Shown here piece after piece: positions 9,680 to 19,412 of a stretch of DNA of 64,000 nucleotides (its first letter is position 1; every line of letters begins with the position of its first letter). This stretch comes from Zea mays. Taxonomy: Eukaryota > Streptophyta > Magnoliopsida > Poales > Poaceae. The stretch is taken from NCBI RefSeq assembly GCF_902167145.1, contig NC_050098.1, forward strand, positions 76,858,207-76,922,206, written 5' to 3'. Made by a program: the position numbers and the translations under genes. Below the pieces are notes generated by a model. It saw only the letters and a program-made list of their open reading frames with translations. It had not been told where the DNA came from and did not search any database.

Positions 9680-12600
9680 CTAGCAAAAGAAGTTGCGAGA
9701 ATCAAGAATATTGAGCTCATGCCTAAGTTTGGTAAAAGATTGTTCATCAAGAGGCTTGGTAAAGATATCGGCTAATTGATCTTTAGTGTTAATATAAGAA
9801 ATCTCGATATCTCCCTTTTGTTGGTGATCCCTAAGAAAATGATACCGAATGGCTATGTGCTTAGTGCGGCTATGCTCGACGGGATTGTCGGCCATTTTGA
9901 TTGCACTCTCATTATCACATAGCAAAGGGACTTTGGTTAATTTGTAACCGTAGTCCTGCAGGGTTTGCCTCATCCAAAGCAATTGCGCGCAACAATGACC
10001 TGCGGCAATGTACTCGGCTTCGGCGGTGGAAAGAGCGACCGAATTTTGCTTCTTTGAAGCCCAAGACACCAAGGATCTTCCCAAGAACTGGCAAGTCCCC
10101 GATGTGCTCTTCCTATTAATCTTACACCCTGCCCAATCGGCATCCGAATAACCAATCAAATCAAACGTGGATCCCCGAGGGTACCAAAGCCCAAACTTAG
10201 GTGTATAAGCCAAATATCTCAAGATTCGTTTTACGGCCGTAAGGTGGGATTCCTTAGGGTCGGATTGGAATCTTGCACACATGCAAACGGAAAGCATAAT
10301 GTCCGGTCGAGATGCACATAAATAAAGTAATGAACCAATCATCGACCGGTATACCTTTTGATCCACGGACTTACCTCCCGTGTCGAGGTCGAGATGCCCA
10401 TTTGTTCCCATGGGTGTTTTGATGGGCTTGGCATCCTTCATTCCAAACTTGCTTAGGATGTCTTGAGTGTACTTCGTTTGGCTGATGAAGGTGCCCTCTT
10501 GGAGTTGCTTTACTTGAAATCCTAGAAAATACTTCAACTCCCCCATCATAGACATCTCGAATTTCTGTGTCATGATCCTACTAAACTCTTCACATGTAGA
10601 CTCGTTAGTAGACCCAAATATAATATCATCAACATAAATTTGGCAAACAAACAAGTCATTTTCAAGAGTTTTAGTAAAGAGTGTAGGATCGGCCTTGCCG
10701 ACTTTGAAGCCATTTGCAATAAGGAAATCTCTAAGGCATTCATACCATGCTCTTGGGGCTTGTTTGAGCCCATAAAGCGCCTTAGAGAGCCTATAAACAT
10801 GATTAGGATACTCACTGTCTTCAAAGCCGGGAGGTTGCTCAACATAGACCTCTTCTTTGATTGGTCCGTTGAGGAAAGCACTTTTCACGTCCATTTGATA
10901 GAGCTTAAAGCCATGGTAAGTAGCATAGGCTAATAATATTCGAATTGACTCAAGCCTAGCTACGGGTGCATAGGTTTCACCGAAATCCAAACCTTCGACT
11001 TGGGAGTATCCTTTGGCCACAAGTCGTGCTTTGTTCCTTGTCACCACACCATGCTCATCTTGCTTGTTGCGGAAGACCCATTTGGTTCCTACAACATTTT
11101 GATTAGGACGTGGAACTAAATGCCATACCTCATTCCTAGTGAAGTTGTTGAGCTCTTCTTGCATCGCCACCACCCAATCCGAATCTTGAAGTGCTTCCTC
11201 TACCCTGTGTGGCTCAATAGAGGAAACAAACGAGTAATGTTCACAAAAATGTGCAATACGAGATCGAGTAGTTACCCCCTTATGAATGTCGCCGAGGATG
11301 GTGTCGACGGGGTGATCTCGTTGGATTGCTTGGTGGACTCTTGGGTGTGGCGGTCTTGGTTCTTGCTCATCCTCCTTTTCTTGATCATTTGCATCTCCCC
11401 CTTGATTGTTGCCATCATCTTGAGGTGGCTCATTTGCTTGATCTTCTACTTCATCAACTTGAGCTTCATCCTCATTTTGAGTCGGTGGAGATGCTTGCGT
11501 GGAGGAGGATGGTTGATCTTGTGCATGTGGAGGCTCTTCGGATTCCTTAGGACACACATCCCCAATGGACATGTTCCTTAGCGCTGTGCATGGAGCCTGT
11601 TCTTCACCTATCTCATCAAGATCAACTTGCTCTACTTGAGAGCCGTTAGTTTCATCAAACACAACGTCACATGAGACTTCAACTAGTCCAGTGGACTTGT
11701 TAAAGACTCTATATGCCCTTGTGTTTGAGTCATAACCAAGTAAAAAACCTTCTACAGTTTTAGGAGCAAATTTAGATTTTCTACCTCTTTTAACAAGAAT
11801 AAAGCATTTGCTACCAAAAACTCTAAAATATGAAATGTTAGGCTTTTTACCGGTGAGGAGTTCATATGATGTCTTCTTGAGGATTCGGTGTAGATACAAT
11901 CGGTTGATGGCGTAGCAGGCGGTGTTGACCGCCTCGGCCCAAAACCGATCCGAAGTTTTGTACTCATCAAGCATGGTCCTTGCCATGTCTAATAGAGTTC
12001 TATTCTTCCTCTCCACTACACCATTTTGTTGTGGCGTGTAGGGAGAAGAGAACTCATGCTTGATGCCCTCCTCCTCAAGGAAGCCTTCAATTTGAGAGTT
12101 CTTGAACTCCGTCCCGTTGTCGCTTCTTATTTTCTTGATCCTTAAGTCAAACTCATTTTGAGCCCGTCTCAAGAATTCCTTTAAGGTCTCTTGGGTTTGA
12201 GATTTTTCCTGTAAAAAGAATACCCAAGTGAAGCGAGAATAATCATCCACTATTACAAGACAATACTTACTCCCGCCGATGCTTATGTAAGCAATCGGGC
12301 CAAATAGATCCATGTGGAGTAGCTCAAGCGGCCCGTCGGTCGTCATGATGTTCTTGTGTGGATGTTGAACTCCAACTTGCTTCCCTGCCTGGCATGCGCT
12401 ACAAATCCTGTCTTTCTCAAAATGAACATTCGTTAATCCTAAAATGTGTTCTCCCTTTAGAAGCTTATGAAGATTCTTCATCCCAACATGGGCTAGTCGG
12501 CGGTGCCAGAGCCAACCCATGTTAGTCTTAGCAATTAAGCATGTGTCGAGTTCAGCTCTATCAAAATCTACCAAGTATAGCTGACCCTCTAACACACCCT

Positions 12601-12925
12601 TAAATGCTATTGAATCATCACTTCTTCTAAAGACAGTGACACCTACATCAGTAAAAAGACAGTTGTAGCCCATTTGACACAATTGGGAAACATAAAGCAA
12701 GTTGTAATCTAATGAATCAACAAGAAAAACATTGGAAATAGTATGGTCAGGTGATATAGCAATTTTACCCAATCCTTTGACCAAACCTTGATTTCCATCC
12801 CCGAATGTGATAGCTCGTTGGGGATCTTGGTTTTTCTCATATGAGGAGAACATCCTTTTCTCCCCGGTCATGTGGTTTGTGCACCCGCTGTCGAGTATCC
12901 AACTTGAGCCCCCGGATGCATAAAC
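9680..12925 (-). CDS. Copia pol polyprotein (protease, integrase, RT, RNase H)
   Basis: Open minus-strand frame of about 1081 codons. The first ATG (12871) lies within the protease, after the active-site DSG (12884-12892), so translation is not expected to start there. The frame opens just after a TAG at 12926-12928 and is shifted relative to gag, which ends at 12939. Domains in order: aspartic protease ([10 protein letters not shown]); GAG-pre-integrase zinc region ([11 protein letters not shown]) near 12380-12510; integrase core with Asp, Asp (SDNGTEF, about 12110-12125) and Glu (VVERKNR, about 12005-12020); RT with YVDD at 10625-10636; and RNase H with SDADWAG and the late IADIFTKPL motif. 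No internal stop is present. It needs frameshifting or splicing to be made from gag RNA. Confidence 0.92.
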   Translation of the reverse strand, partial: VYASGGSSWILDSGCTNHMTGEKRMFSSYEKNQDPQRAITFGDGNQGLVKGLGKIAISPDHTISNVFLVDSLDYNLLYVSQLCQMGYNCLFTDVGVTVFRRSDDSIAFKGVLEGQLYLVDFDRAELDTCLIAKTNMGWLWHRRLAHVGMKNLHKLLKGEHILGLTNVHFEKDRICSACQAGKQVGVQHPHKNIMTTDGPLELLHMDLFGPIAYISIGGSKYCLVIVDDYSRFTWVFFLQEKSQTQETLKEFLRRAQNEFDLRIKKIRSDNGTEFKNSQIEGFLEEEGIKHEFSSPYTPQQNGVVERKNRTLLDMARTMLDEYKTSDRFWAEAVNTACYAINRLYLHRILKKTSYELLTGKKPNISYFRVFGSKCFILVKRGRKSKFAPKTVEGFLLGYDSNTRAYRVFNKSTGLVEVSCDVVFDETNGSQVEQVDLDEIGEEQAPCTALRNMSIGDVCPKESEEPPHAQDQPSSSTQASPPTQNEDEAQVDEVEDQANEPPQDDGNNQGGDANDQEKEDEQEPRPPHPRVHQAIQRDHPVDTILGDIHKGVTTRSRIAHFCEHYSFVSSIEPHRVEEALQDSDWVVAMQEELNNFTRNEVWHLVPRPNQNVVGTKWVFRNKQDEHGVVTRNKARLVAKGYSQVEGLDFGETYAPVARLESIRILLAYATYHGFKLYQMDVKSAFLNGPIKEEVYVEQPPGFEDSEYPNHVYRLSKALYGLKQAPRAWYECLRDFLIANGFKVGKADPTLFTKTLENDLFVCQIYVDDIIFGSTNESTCEEFSRIMTQKFEMSMMGELKYFLGFQVKQLQEGTFISQTKYTQDILSKFGMKDAKPIKTPMGTNGHLDLDTGGKSVDQKVYRSMIGSLLYLCASRPDIMLSVCMCARFQSDPKESHLTAVKRILRYLAYTPKFGLWYPRGSTFDLIGYSDADWAGCKINRKSTSGTCQFLGRSLVSWASKKQNSVALSTAEAEYIAAGHCCAQLLWMRQTLQDYGYKLTKVPLLCDNESAIKMADNPVEHSRTKHIAIRYHFLRDHQQKGDIEISYINTKDQLADIFTKPLDEQSFTKLRHELNILDSRNFFC

Positions 12926-12938
12926 CTACAAAACAAAT

Positions 12939-15626
12939 TTAGTTCTTGACTTTAGGTACCCAAATGGTTTTGGGTCCTTTGGCATTAGACACAAGAACTT
13001 TGGGTACCCAAACACAAGTCTTTGACCCCTTGTGCTTGCCCCCAACATATTTGGCAACTACTTTGCCGGATTTGTTAGTCAACACATAAGATGCATCAAA
13101 AGTTTTAAATGAAATATCATGATCATTTGATGCACTAGAAGTTTTCTTTCTAGGCAACTTAGCACGGGTTGGTTGCCTAGAGCTAGATGTCTCACCCTTA
13201 TACATGAAAGCATGATTAGGGCCAGAGTGAGACTTCCTAGAATGAATTCTCCTAATTTTGCTCTCGGGATAACCGGCAGGGTATAAAATGTAACCCTCGT
13301 TATCCTGAGGCATGGGAGCCTTACCCTTAACAAAATTTGACAATCTTTTAGGAGGGGCACTAATTTTGACATTGTCTCCCCTTTGGAAGCCAATGCCATC
13401 CTTAATGCCCGGGCGTCTCCCATTATAAAGCATGCTACGAGCGAATTTAAATTTCTCATTTTCTAAGTTGTGCTCGGCAATTTTAGCATCTAGTTTTGCT
13501 ATATGATCATTTTGTTGTTTAATTAAAGCCATATGATCATGAATAGCATTAATATCAACATCTCTACATCTAGTACAAATAGATACATGCTCAACAATAG
13601 ATGTAGAGGGTTTGCAAGAATTAAGTTCAACAATCTTAGCATGAAGAATATCATTCTTATCTCTAAGATCGGAAATAGTAGTATTGCAAACATCAAAATC
13701 CTTAGCCTTAGCAAGCAATTTTTCATTTTCATTTCTAAGGCTAGCAAGAGAAACATTCAATTCATCAATCTTAGCAAGCAAGTCAACATTATCATCTCTA
13801 AGATTGGGAATTGAAACATTACAAACATGTGAATCAACCTTAGCATTTAAAATAGCATTTTCATTTCTAAGGTTGTCAATCATCTCACGACAAGTGCTTA
13901 GCTCACTAGATAATTTTTCACATTTCTCAATTTCAAGAGCATAAGCCTTTTTAACCTTAACATGTTTTTTGTTTTCTTTAATTAGACAATCTTCTTGGGA
14001 ATCCAAAAGGTCATCCTTTTCATGAATAGCACTAACCAATTCATTCAATTTTTCCTTTTGAGCTATGTTAAGGTTGGCAAAAAGGGAACGCAAATTATCC
14101 TCCTCATTACTAGCATTGTCATCACTAGAGGATTCATATTTAGTGGAGGATTTAGATTTAACCTTCTTTTTGCCGTCCTTTGCCATGAGGCACTTGTGGC
14201 CGACGTTGGGGAAGAGAAGTCCCTTGGTGACGGCGATGTTGGCGGCGTCCTCATCGTCGGAGGAGTCGCTTGAGCTCTCGTCGGAGTCCCACTCGCGACA
14301 AACATGGGCATCGCCGCCCTTCTTCTTGTAATACCTCTTCTTCTCCTTTCGCCTCCCCTTCTTGTCGTCACCTCGGTCACTGTCACTAGATATAGGACAT
14401 TTAGCAATAAAATGACCGGGCTTACCACACTTGTAGCAAACCTTCTTGGAGCGGGACTTGTAGTCTTTCCCCCTCCTTTGTTTGAGGATTTGGCGGAAGC
14501 TCTTGATGACGAGCGCCATTTCCTCATTGTCGAGCTTGGAGGCGTCGATTGGTTGTCGACTTGGTGTAGCCTCCTCCTTCTTCTCCTCCGTTGCCTTGAA
14601 TGCAACGGGTTGGGCTTCGGATGAGTCGACAAGCTCGTTGATTTTCCTCGAGCCTTCTATCATGCACTCAAAACTTACAAAATGCCCGATAACTTCCTCG
14701 GGGGTCATTTTAGTATATCTAGGATTACCACGAATCAATTGAACTTGAGTGGGATTAAGAAAAATGAGAGATCTTAAAATAACATTTACCACTTCGTGAT
14801 CGTCCCACTTCTTGCTCCCGAGGTTGCGCACTTGGTTCACCAAAGTCTTGAGCCGGTTGTACATGTGTTGTGGCTCCTCTCCTTTGTGAAGCCGGAACCG
14901 ACCGAGCTCCCCCTTGATCGTTTCCCGCTTGGTGATCTTGGTGAGCTCGTCTCCCTCGTGCGCGGTTTTGAGTACATCCCAAATCTCCTTGGCGCTCTTC
15001 AACCCTTGTACTTTGTTATACTCCTCTCTACTTAGAGAGGCGAGGAGTATTGTTGTTGCTTGAGAGTTGAAGTGCTCGATTTGGGCCACCTCATCCTCAT
15101 CATAGTCCTCATCCCCTACGGATGGTACCTGCGCGCCAAACTCAACAACATCCCATATGCTTTTGTGGAGCGAGGTTAGATGAAATCGCATTAAATCGCT
15201 CCACCTAGCGTAATCTTCACCATCAAAAGTTGGTGGTTTGCCTAATGGGACGGAAAGTAAAGGTGTATGTTTGGAAATGCGAGGGTAGCGTAGGGGGATC
15301 TTACTATACTTCTTGCGCTCTTGGCGCTTAGAAGTGACGGAGGGCGCATCGGAGTCGGAGGTCGATGTTGATGAAGTATCGGTCTCGTAGTAGACCACCT
15401 TCCTCATCCTCTTGTGCTTGTCGCCTTTCCGATGCGGCTTGTGGGAAGAAGATTTTTCCTTCTTCTCTTTGTGGTGAGAAGAAGATTTCTTCTCCTTCCC
15501 TTTGTTGGAGGAGCTCTTCTTCTTCTCCCTCCTTTTGGTGCGGGATTCTTCCGATGAAGTGCTCCCGTGACTTGTAGTGGGCTTTTCGCCGGTCTCCATC
15601 TCCTTCTTGGCGTGATCTCCCGACAT
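12939..15626 (-). CDS. Copia gag, long SIRE-type, 895 codons
   Basis: Complete minus-strand frame from the ATG at 15626 to the TAA at 12939-12941. Residues about 15-75 are a Lys/Ser/His-rich tract. Residues about 120-330 are a retrotransposon gag (UBN2-like) capsid region. A CCHC zinc knuckle (CYKCGKPGHFIAKC) lies at about 396-409 and an acidic Ser/Asp segment follows. Residues about 515-730 are a predicted coiled coil with repeated LRxEN/LRDxN units, and a basic tail carries repeated WVPKV. Ordinary copia gags are about 300 residues, and the long C-terminal extension is typical of SIRE elements. The product should form cytoplasmic virus-like particles that package the element RNA. No break was found. 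Pol starts downstream in another frame. Confidence 0.92.
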   Translation of the reverse strand: MSGDHAKKEMETGEKPTTSHGSTSSEESRTKRREKKKSSSNKGKEKKSSSHHKEKKEKSSSHKPHRKGDKHKRMRKVVYYETDTSSTSTSDSDAPSVTSKRQERKKYSKIPLRYPRISKHTPLLSVPLGKPPTFDGEDYARWSDLMRFHLTSLHKSIWDVVEFGAQVPSVGDEDYDEDEVAQIEHFNSQATTILLASLSREEYNKVQGLKSAKEIWDVLKTAHEGDELTKITKRETIKGELGRFRLHKGEEPQHMYNRLKTLVNQVRNLGSKKWDDHEVVNVILRSLIFLNPTQVQLIRGNPRYTKMTPEEVIGHFVSFECMIEGSRKINELVDSSEAQPVAFKATEEKKEEATPSRQPIDASKLDNEEMALVIKSFRQILKQRRGKDYKSRSKKVCYKCGKPGHFIAKCPISSDSDRGDDKKGRRKEKKRYYKKKGGDAHVCREWDSDESSSDSSDDEDAANIAVTKGLLFPNVGHKCLMAKDGKKKVKSKSSTKYESSSDDNASNEEDNLRSLFANLNIAQKEKLNELVSAIHEKDDLLDSQEDCLIKENKKHVKVKKAYALEIEKCEKLSSELSTCREMIDNLRNENAILNAKVDSHVCNVSIPNLRDDNVDLLAKIDELNVSLASLRNENEKLLAKAKDFDVCNTTISDLRDKNDILHAKIVELNSCKPSTSIVEHVSICTRCRDVDINAIHDHMALIKQQNDHIAKLDAKIAEHNLENEKFKFARSMLYNGRRPGIKDGIGFQRGDNVKISAPPKRLSNFVKGKAPMPQDNEGYILYPAGYPESKIRRIHSRKSHSGPNHAFMYKGETSSSRQPTRAKLPRKKTSSASNDHDISFKTFDASYVLTNKSGKVVAKYVGGKHKGSKTCVWVPKVLVSNAKGPKTIWVPKVKN

Positions 15627-15658
15627 CACTTCGAGCGGTTAGGCTCTAATGAAGCACC
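15627..15658 (-). other. Copia short leader before gag
   Basis: Only about 30 bases separate the primer site from the gag ATG. No ORF or structure is seen. Confidence 0.5.
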
Positions 15659-15672
15659 GGGCTCTGATACCA
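15659..15672 (-). other. Copia primer-binding site (tRNA-iMet)
   Basis: The minus strand reads TGGTATCAGAGCCC two bases inside the 5' LTR end. It matches the 3' end complement of plant initiator Met tRNA. Confidence 0.9.
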
Positions 15673-15674
15673 AT

Positions 15675-16978
15675 TGATAGTCGCCTAGAGGGGAGGTGAA
15701 TAGGGCGAAACTGAAATTCACAAATATAAACACAACTACAAGCCGGGGTTAGCGTTAGTTATAAGGAACGAGTCCGCAAGAGAGGGCGCAAAACAAATCC
15801 CAAGCGAATAAGCAAGTGAGACACGGAGATTTGTTTTACCGAGGTTCGGTTCTTGCAAACCTACTCCCCGTTGAGGAGGCCACAAAGGCCGGGTCTCTTT
15901 CAACCCTTCCCTCTCTCAAACGATCCACGGATCGAGTGAGCTTCTCTTCTCAAATCAAAGCCGGGAACAAAACTTCCCCGCAAGGGCCACCACACAATTG
16001 GTGCCTCTTGCCTTGATTACAATGGAGTTTTGATCTCAAGAACAAGTGAGAAAGAAAAGAAGCAATCCAAGCGCAAGAGCTCAAATGAACACGGCAAATC
16101 ACTCTCACTAGTCACTAGGGTTTTGTGTGGAATTGGAGAGGATTTGATCTCTTTGAATGTGTCTAGAATTGAATGCCTAGAGCTCTTGTAGTAGTTGAGA
16201 AGTGGAAAACTTGGATGCAATGAATGGTGGGGTGGTTGGGGTATTTATAGCCCCAACCACCAAACTTGACCGTTGGCTGGAGGCGTCTGCTCGATGGCGC
16301 ACCGGACAGTCCGGTGCACACCGGACAGTCCGGTGCCCCTGCCACGTCAACACTGCCGTTGGATTCTAGCCGTTGGAGCTTCTGACTTGTGGGCCCGCCT
16401 GGGTGTCCGGTGCACACCGGACATGTACTGTTTGATGTCCGGTGCACCGGTATGGGCGTGCCTGACGTCTGCGCGCGCTGCGCGCGCAATAAATGCACCA
16501 CAGGGAGCCGTTGGCGCTGCAGGGAGCCGTTGCTCCGCTGGCACACCGGACAGTCCGGTGAATTTTAGCGGAGCGGCTGCCGCGCGAAACCGAGGCTGGC
16601 GAGTTCCTGAGGCCGACCTCCCTTGGCGCACCGGACACTGTCCGGTGTACACCGGACAGTCCGGTGAATTATAGCTGAGTCGCCTTGGAAATTCCCGAAG
16701 GTGGCGAGTTTGAGTCTGAGTCCCCTGGTGCACCGGACAGGTACTGTTCACTGTCCGGTGGCACACCGGACAGTCCGGTGCGCCAGACCAGGGGTCCCTT
16801 CGGTTGCCCCTTTGCTCCTTTGTTGAATCCAAAACTTGGTCTTTTATTGGCTAAGTGTGAACCTTTTACACCTGTATACACTATACACTTGGGCAAACAA
16901 GTTAGTCCAAAGATTTGTGTTGGGCAATTCAACCACCAAAATTATATAGGAACTAGGTGTAAGCCTAATTCCCTTTCA
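15675..16978 (-). repeat. Copia 5' LTR (right)
   Basis: 1304 bp with TG..CA ends, nearly identical to the left LTR. It would drive transcription on the minus strand. It has one fewer 19-bp palindrome unit than the left copy. Confidence 0.95.
16234..16258 (-). promoter_or_regulatory. TATA box inside a perfect inverted repeat, copia 5' LTR
   Basis: Arms GGTTGGGG (16234-16241) and CCCCAACC (16251-16258) flank TATTTATAG, which reads CTATAAATA on the minus strand. This is the core promoter of the only apparently intact element here. Confidence 0.75.
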
Positions 16979-16983
16979 CCACC
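16979..16983. repeat. TSD of the copia element, right copy (CCACC)
   Basis: Matches 7526-7530. Confidence 0.95.
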
Positions 16984-17291
16984 TCCGTCGTCTGGGTCTC
17001 CTCCAGCAGCTACTCAAGCGGCTGGGCGGTCAGTGGTGGTGCAGGGGGCGCCTCCAGTGGGAGCATAGGGGAGCAGCTCCTCACAGACTCTATCTCCTGC
17101 TGGAGCGAGAAAGAAGAACCCTGTTGCTCCAGCTCCTGTCGTCGACGCTCCTGCTCCTCGTGTATTTGGTGGTGCAGCCTCTCGAAGTGGCTGGACTGAA
17201 CGGTCACTGGACGGCGAAGCGGACGCTCCGCGAGACGAGAGGGTAAGAAGGGGATGACAGACTTCCGTGCGGTGTGTCTAAGATGAGCCAT
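16979..17291 (-). pseudogene. Element A 5' accessory ORF, N-terminal part
   Basis: A minus-strand frame starts at the ATG at 17291 and is open to a TAG at 17010-17012, just before the copia insertion point. It encodes a basic N-terminus and then a charged helical segment rich in Glu, Gln and Arg (LHHQIHEEQERRRQELEQQ, about 17120-17180), followed by a Pro/Ala-rich stretch. It lies upstream of gag on the same strand. The ATG is preceded directly by CTTTTGTAG, a strong splice-acceptor-like context with CTTAC about 15 bases upstream. The remainder of the ORF is at 6835-7530. I recognise no named family. Element C has an ORF in the same position. Confidence 0.6.
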
Positions 17292-17519
17292 CTACAAAAG
17301 ACACCGTAAGCATAAGAGTGAGAACAGAACTAATATGACCAGCAAGTAAACCATAAATAAATAAATAAGGAATGAGAATAAACAAAAGTTTTAGCAAGGT
17401 ATAATATATATAGTAGAACATAGGTTTGGTCGATGTGACCAACTTTTGAAGGGATACCAAAGTCAAGGTGAGAATAGGGGTCTATAATCCTTAGAACGAC
17501 CATTATACTCTAGGTTAGC
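17292..17519 (-). other. Element A 5' leader
   Basis: About 230 bases, AT-rich, between the site of element B's insertion and the accessory ORF. No ORF. It is the transcribed leader of A and continues at 42236-42269 beyond element B. Confidence 0.6.
17515..17519. repeat. TSD of element B, left copy (TTAGC)
   Basis: TTAGC at 17515-17519 matches 42231-42235, directly outside B's LTRs. Confidence 0.95.
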
Positions 17520-18389
17520 TGATAGAAGACGTGGCCCGATCTTCCGTGAGATACTATAACTTGATTGAGTGGAGATCTCGACGTTGATGATCCAAGGCTC
17601 CGAGCGAACGGTTCCTCGCAATCACTACACCACGGCTCCATTGGTTATCACCCGTGACACACGAATGACCTCGCCACGAAGGCTTATCCCTGCAAGCGCA
17701 ATCAATAACACAAGCAAGAACAGGAAAGAAATGCAACCAAAATTGTATTGATTACGGGATGGGGTCTCACAAACCGATGACGGTGATACTGTTCGATGAC
17801 AGAATTGATCTAAGCAAAACTCAAAACCTAATGTGGCGGTGGCTGCTGAATAAATAGAGTATTAGGGCGTGCGTGACCCCTGAACTCGCCCCTAATGGGC
17901 TTCGACGCGATACACGGCCCAACGGCCCAACAGACGGTGTCGCAGTACCAAAACAGAATCTGAACGCTGAATTGTTTCGACGATTTCCGTTGACTCCGGA
18001 TGAATTTTAAGGTGGAACTAGTTGGGTTGGTTGGATAATCTCCTTATCTTTCCAACCATATCAAGTCTGTCGTAATCGGAGTCAGGATGCATCCTGGGCC
18101 TCCATTTTAGTGCAGACTGGTCCTAGAACCCGAGATGGAGTCGCAGCCGAGTCGGACTTGATCTCCTTCCTGTTGTGGCCGCCCTTGCTGCTCCTCCTCA
18201 ACACCTTGGCCTTTTCCAAGTCCTTGCTGGTCCTCTCCAAGGTACCTAATCATTAAAACATCCATGGCCCCAAGCGTAAGCTCTGAAACACAATTGACTA
18301 GGGTAGAACGTACCTAGAGATTTAGCTGTCGTGCACGAGATCATGTTATCGGTCCATTCATTGTATGTATAGAAGTGATGTCCTCATCA
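17520..18389 (-). repeat. Element B 3' LTR (left)
   Basis: 870 bp. It pairs with 36897-37276 plus 41742-42230 with several percent divergence by eye. The end of the pol frame lies inside it (18314-18389). Confidence 0.93.
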
Positions 18390-18402
18390 TCCTCCTCCTC
18401 TT
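18390..18402 (-). other. Element B polypurine tract within coding sequence
   Basis: The minus strand reads AGAGGAGGAGGA directly before the 3' LTR. The same bases encode an acidic stretch of the pol tail. Confidence 0.75.
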
Positions 18403-19407
18403 GAATTGGAGTCATCCTCGACTCGATCTCATCTTCGTCACCCATATATGGCTTCAAATCTAAAATGTTAAAGGTGGAACTAACCCAAAAATCTGGAGGC
18501 AACTCAGGTGGTAATCCAGGGGGTATCTCAGAGGGAAACACATCCATATACTCTTGCAAAACGTTAGCAATAGCCGGTGGCAAAGCAATAGACGTATCCT
18601 CAATGGAATAGAAAACATTTTTGCACACTAAGGCATAGCAAAGTCCAACAGAGGCATGTAACTCATCAAGATCAGATTTAGTGGCTAGCAAAGTAGGAGT
18701 TTTTAACTTAATAGGTTGCTGATTTTTAGAGTTCAAAACACTTTTTTGCTTAGCATTAGTCTTTTTGTCATGTTCAAAGTGGACCATTTCAGTGGGAGTC
18801 ATAGGAAGCAACATAACTTTCTTTCCCTTATGCATGAAAGTATATTTATTAGATCTACCATGGTGAATAGCATCAGTATCAAACTCCCAAGGACGTCCCA
18901 GTAAAAGAGAGCAAGCATCCATAGTCACCACATCGAAATCAGCAAAGTCATGGTAAGAGCCAATAGAAAAATGCACCCTTGCTGTTTTTGCTACCTTGAA
19001 CTTACCGCTGTTGTTAAACCATTGAATGTGATAAGGGTGGGGATGCTCTCGTGTGGTCAAGCCAAGCTTCTTGACCACCTCAGCGTTCACCAAGTGGTTG
19101 CAGCTACCACCGTCAATGATGGTATGTACACGGCAGTCCTTGACGACGAGGAACATGTTGAATAGGTTGTGGCACTGTCTATTGTCGTCGTCACTAGCTG
19201 TGGCACTCAAAGCTCGTTGCACAATCAAGGCCTTATAGGTCTCGGTCGTTGTTGTACTAAGAACCTCTTCATCACCATCATAAGTCTCTGCAATGTTAGC
19301 TCCAATAGTATCTTCATCTTCAACATCAGAAGCGCTAACATACCCACCATCACCAGTAGCAATGTATGCCCGTTTGCTGGGGCAATCTCGCTGAATATGG
19401 CCAAGTC

Positions 19408-19412
19408 CCTGG
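19408..19412. repeat. TSD of element C, left copy (CCTGG)
   Basis: CCTGG at 19408-19412 matches 34531-34535. The site falls within the gag zinc-knuckle codons of element B. Confidence 0.95.

Larger units (their letters stand above)
7531..16978 (-). mobile_element. SIRE-lineage Ty1/copia retrotransposon (Opie/Ji type), apparently intact
   Basis: Full-length minus-strand copia element of 9448 bp. It has LTRs of 1324 and 1304 bp, a TSD of CCACC, a primer site, a polypurine tract, and long open gag and pol frames in the copia order (integrase before RT). On the minus strand the LTR begins TGAAAGGGAATTAGGC and ends CGACTATCA. The LTRs differ by eye in about three substitutions, a 19-bp repeat unit and one T in a T run, so insertion was recent. 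The family name rests on the LTR start and the long gag; Opie, Ji, Ruda and Giepum are close relatives. Confidence 0.93.
18314..19412 (-). pseudogene. Element B gag end, protease and pol tail with internal deletion
   Basis: A minus-strand frame runs from the C insertion point at 19412 to 18341 without interruption. It begins with the second half of a CCHC knuckle. Next comes an aspartic protease with DGGSCNHL and LLGRPW motifs (about 18880-19120), then the linker that normally precedes RT (DVFPSEIPPGLPP). It passes directly to the C-terminal pol tail (STFNILDLKPY, about 18450-18480). RT, RNase H and integrase, roughly 2.5 kb or more, are missing at the junction near 18490-18510. The frame then enters the 3' LTR. 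A TGA at 18341-18343 is CGA at the equivalent place in the other LTR, and a TAG at 18314-18316 is shared by both LTRs, so the latter is the inherited end. Confidence 0.8.
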
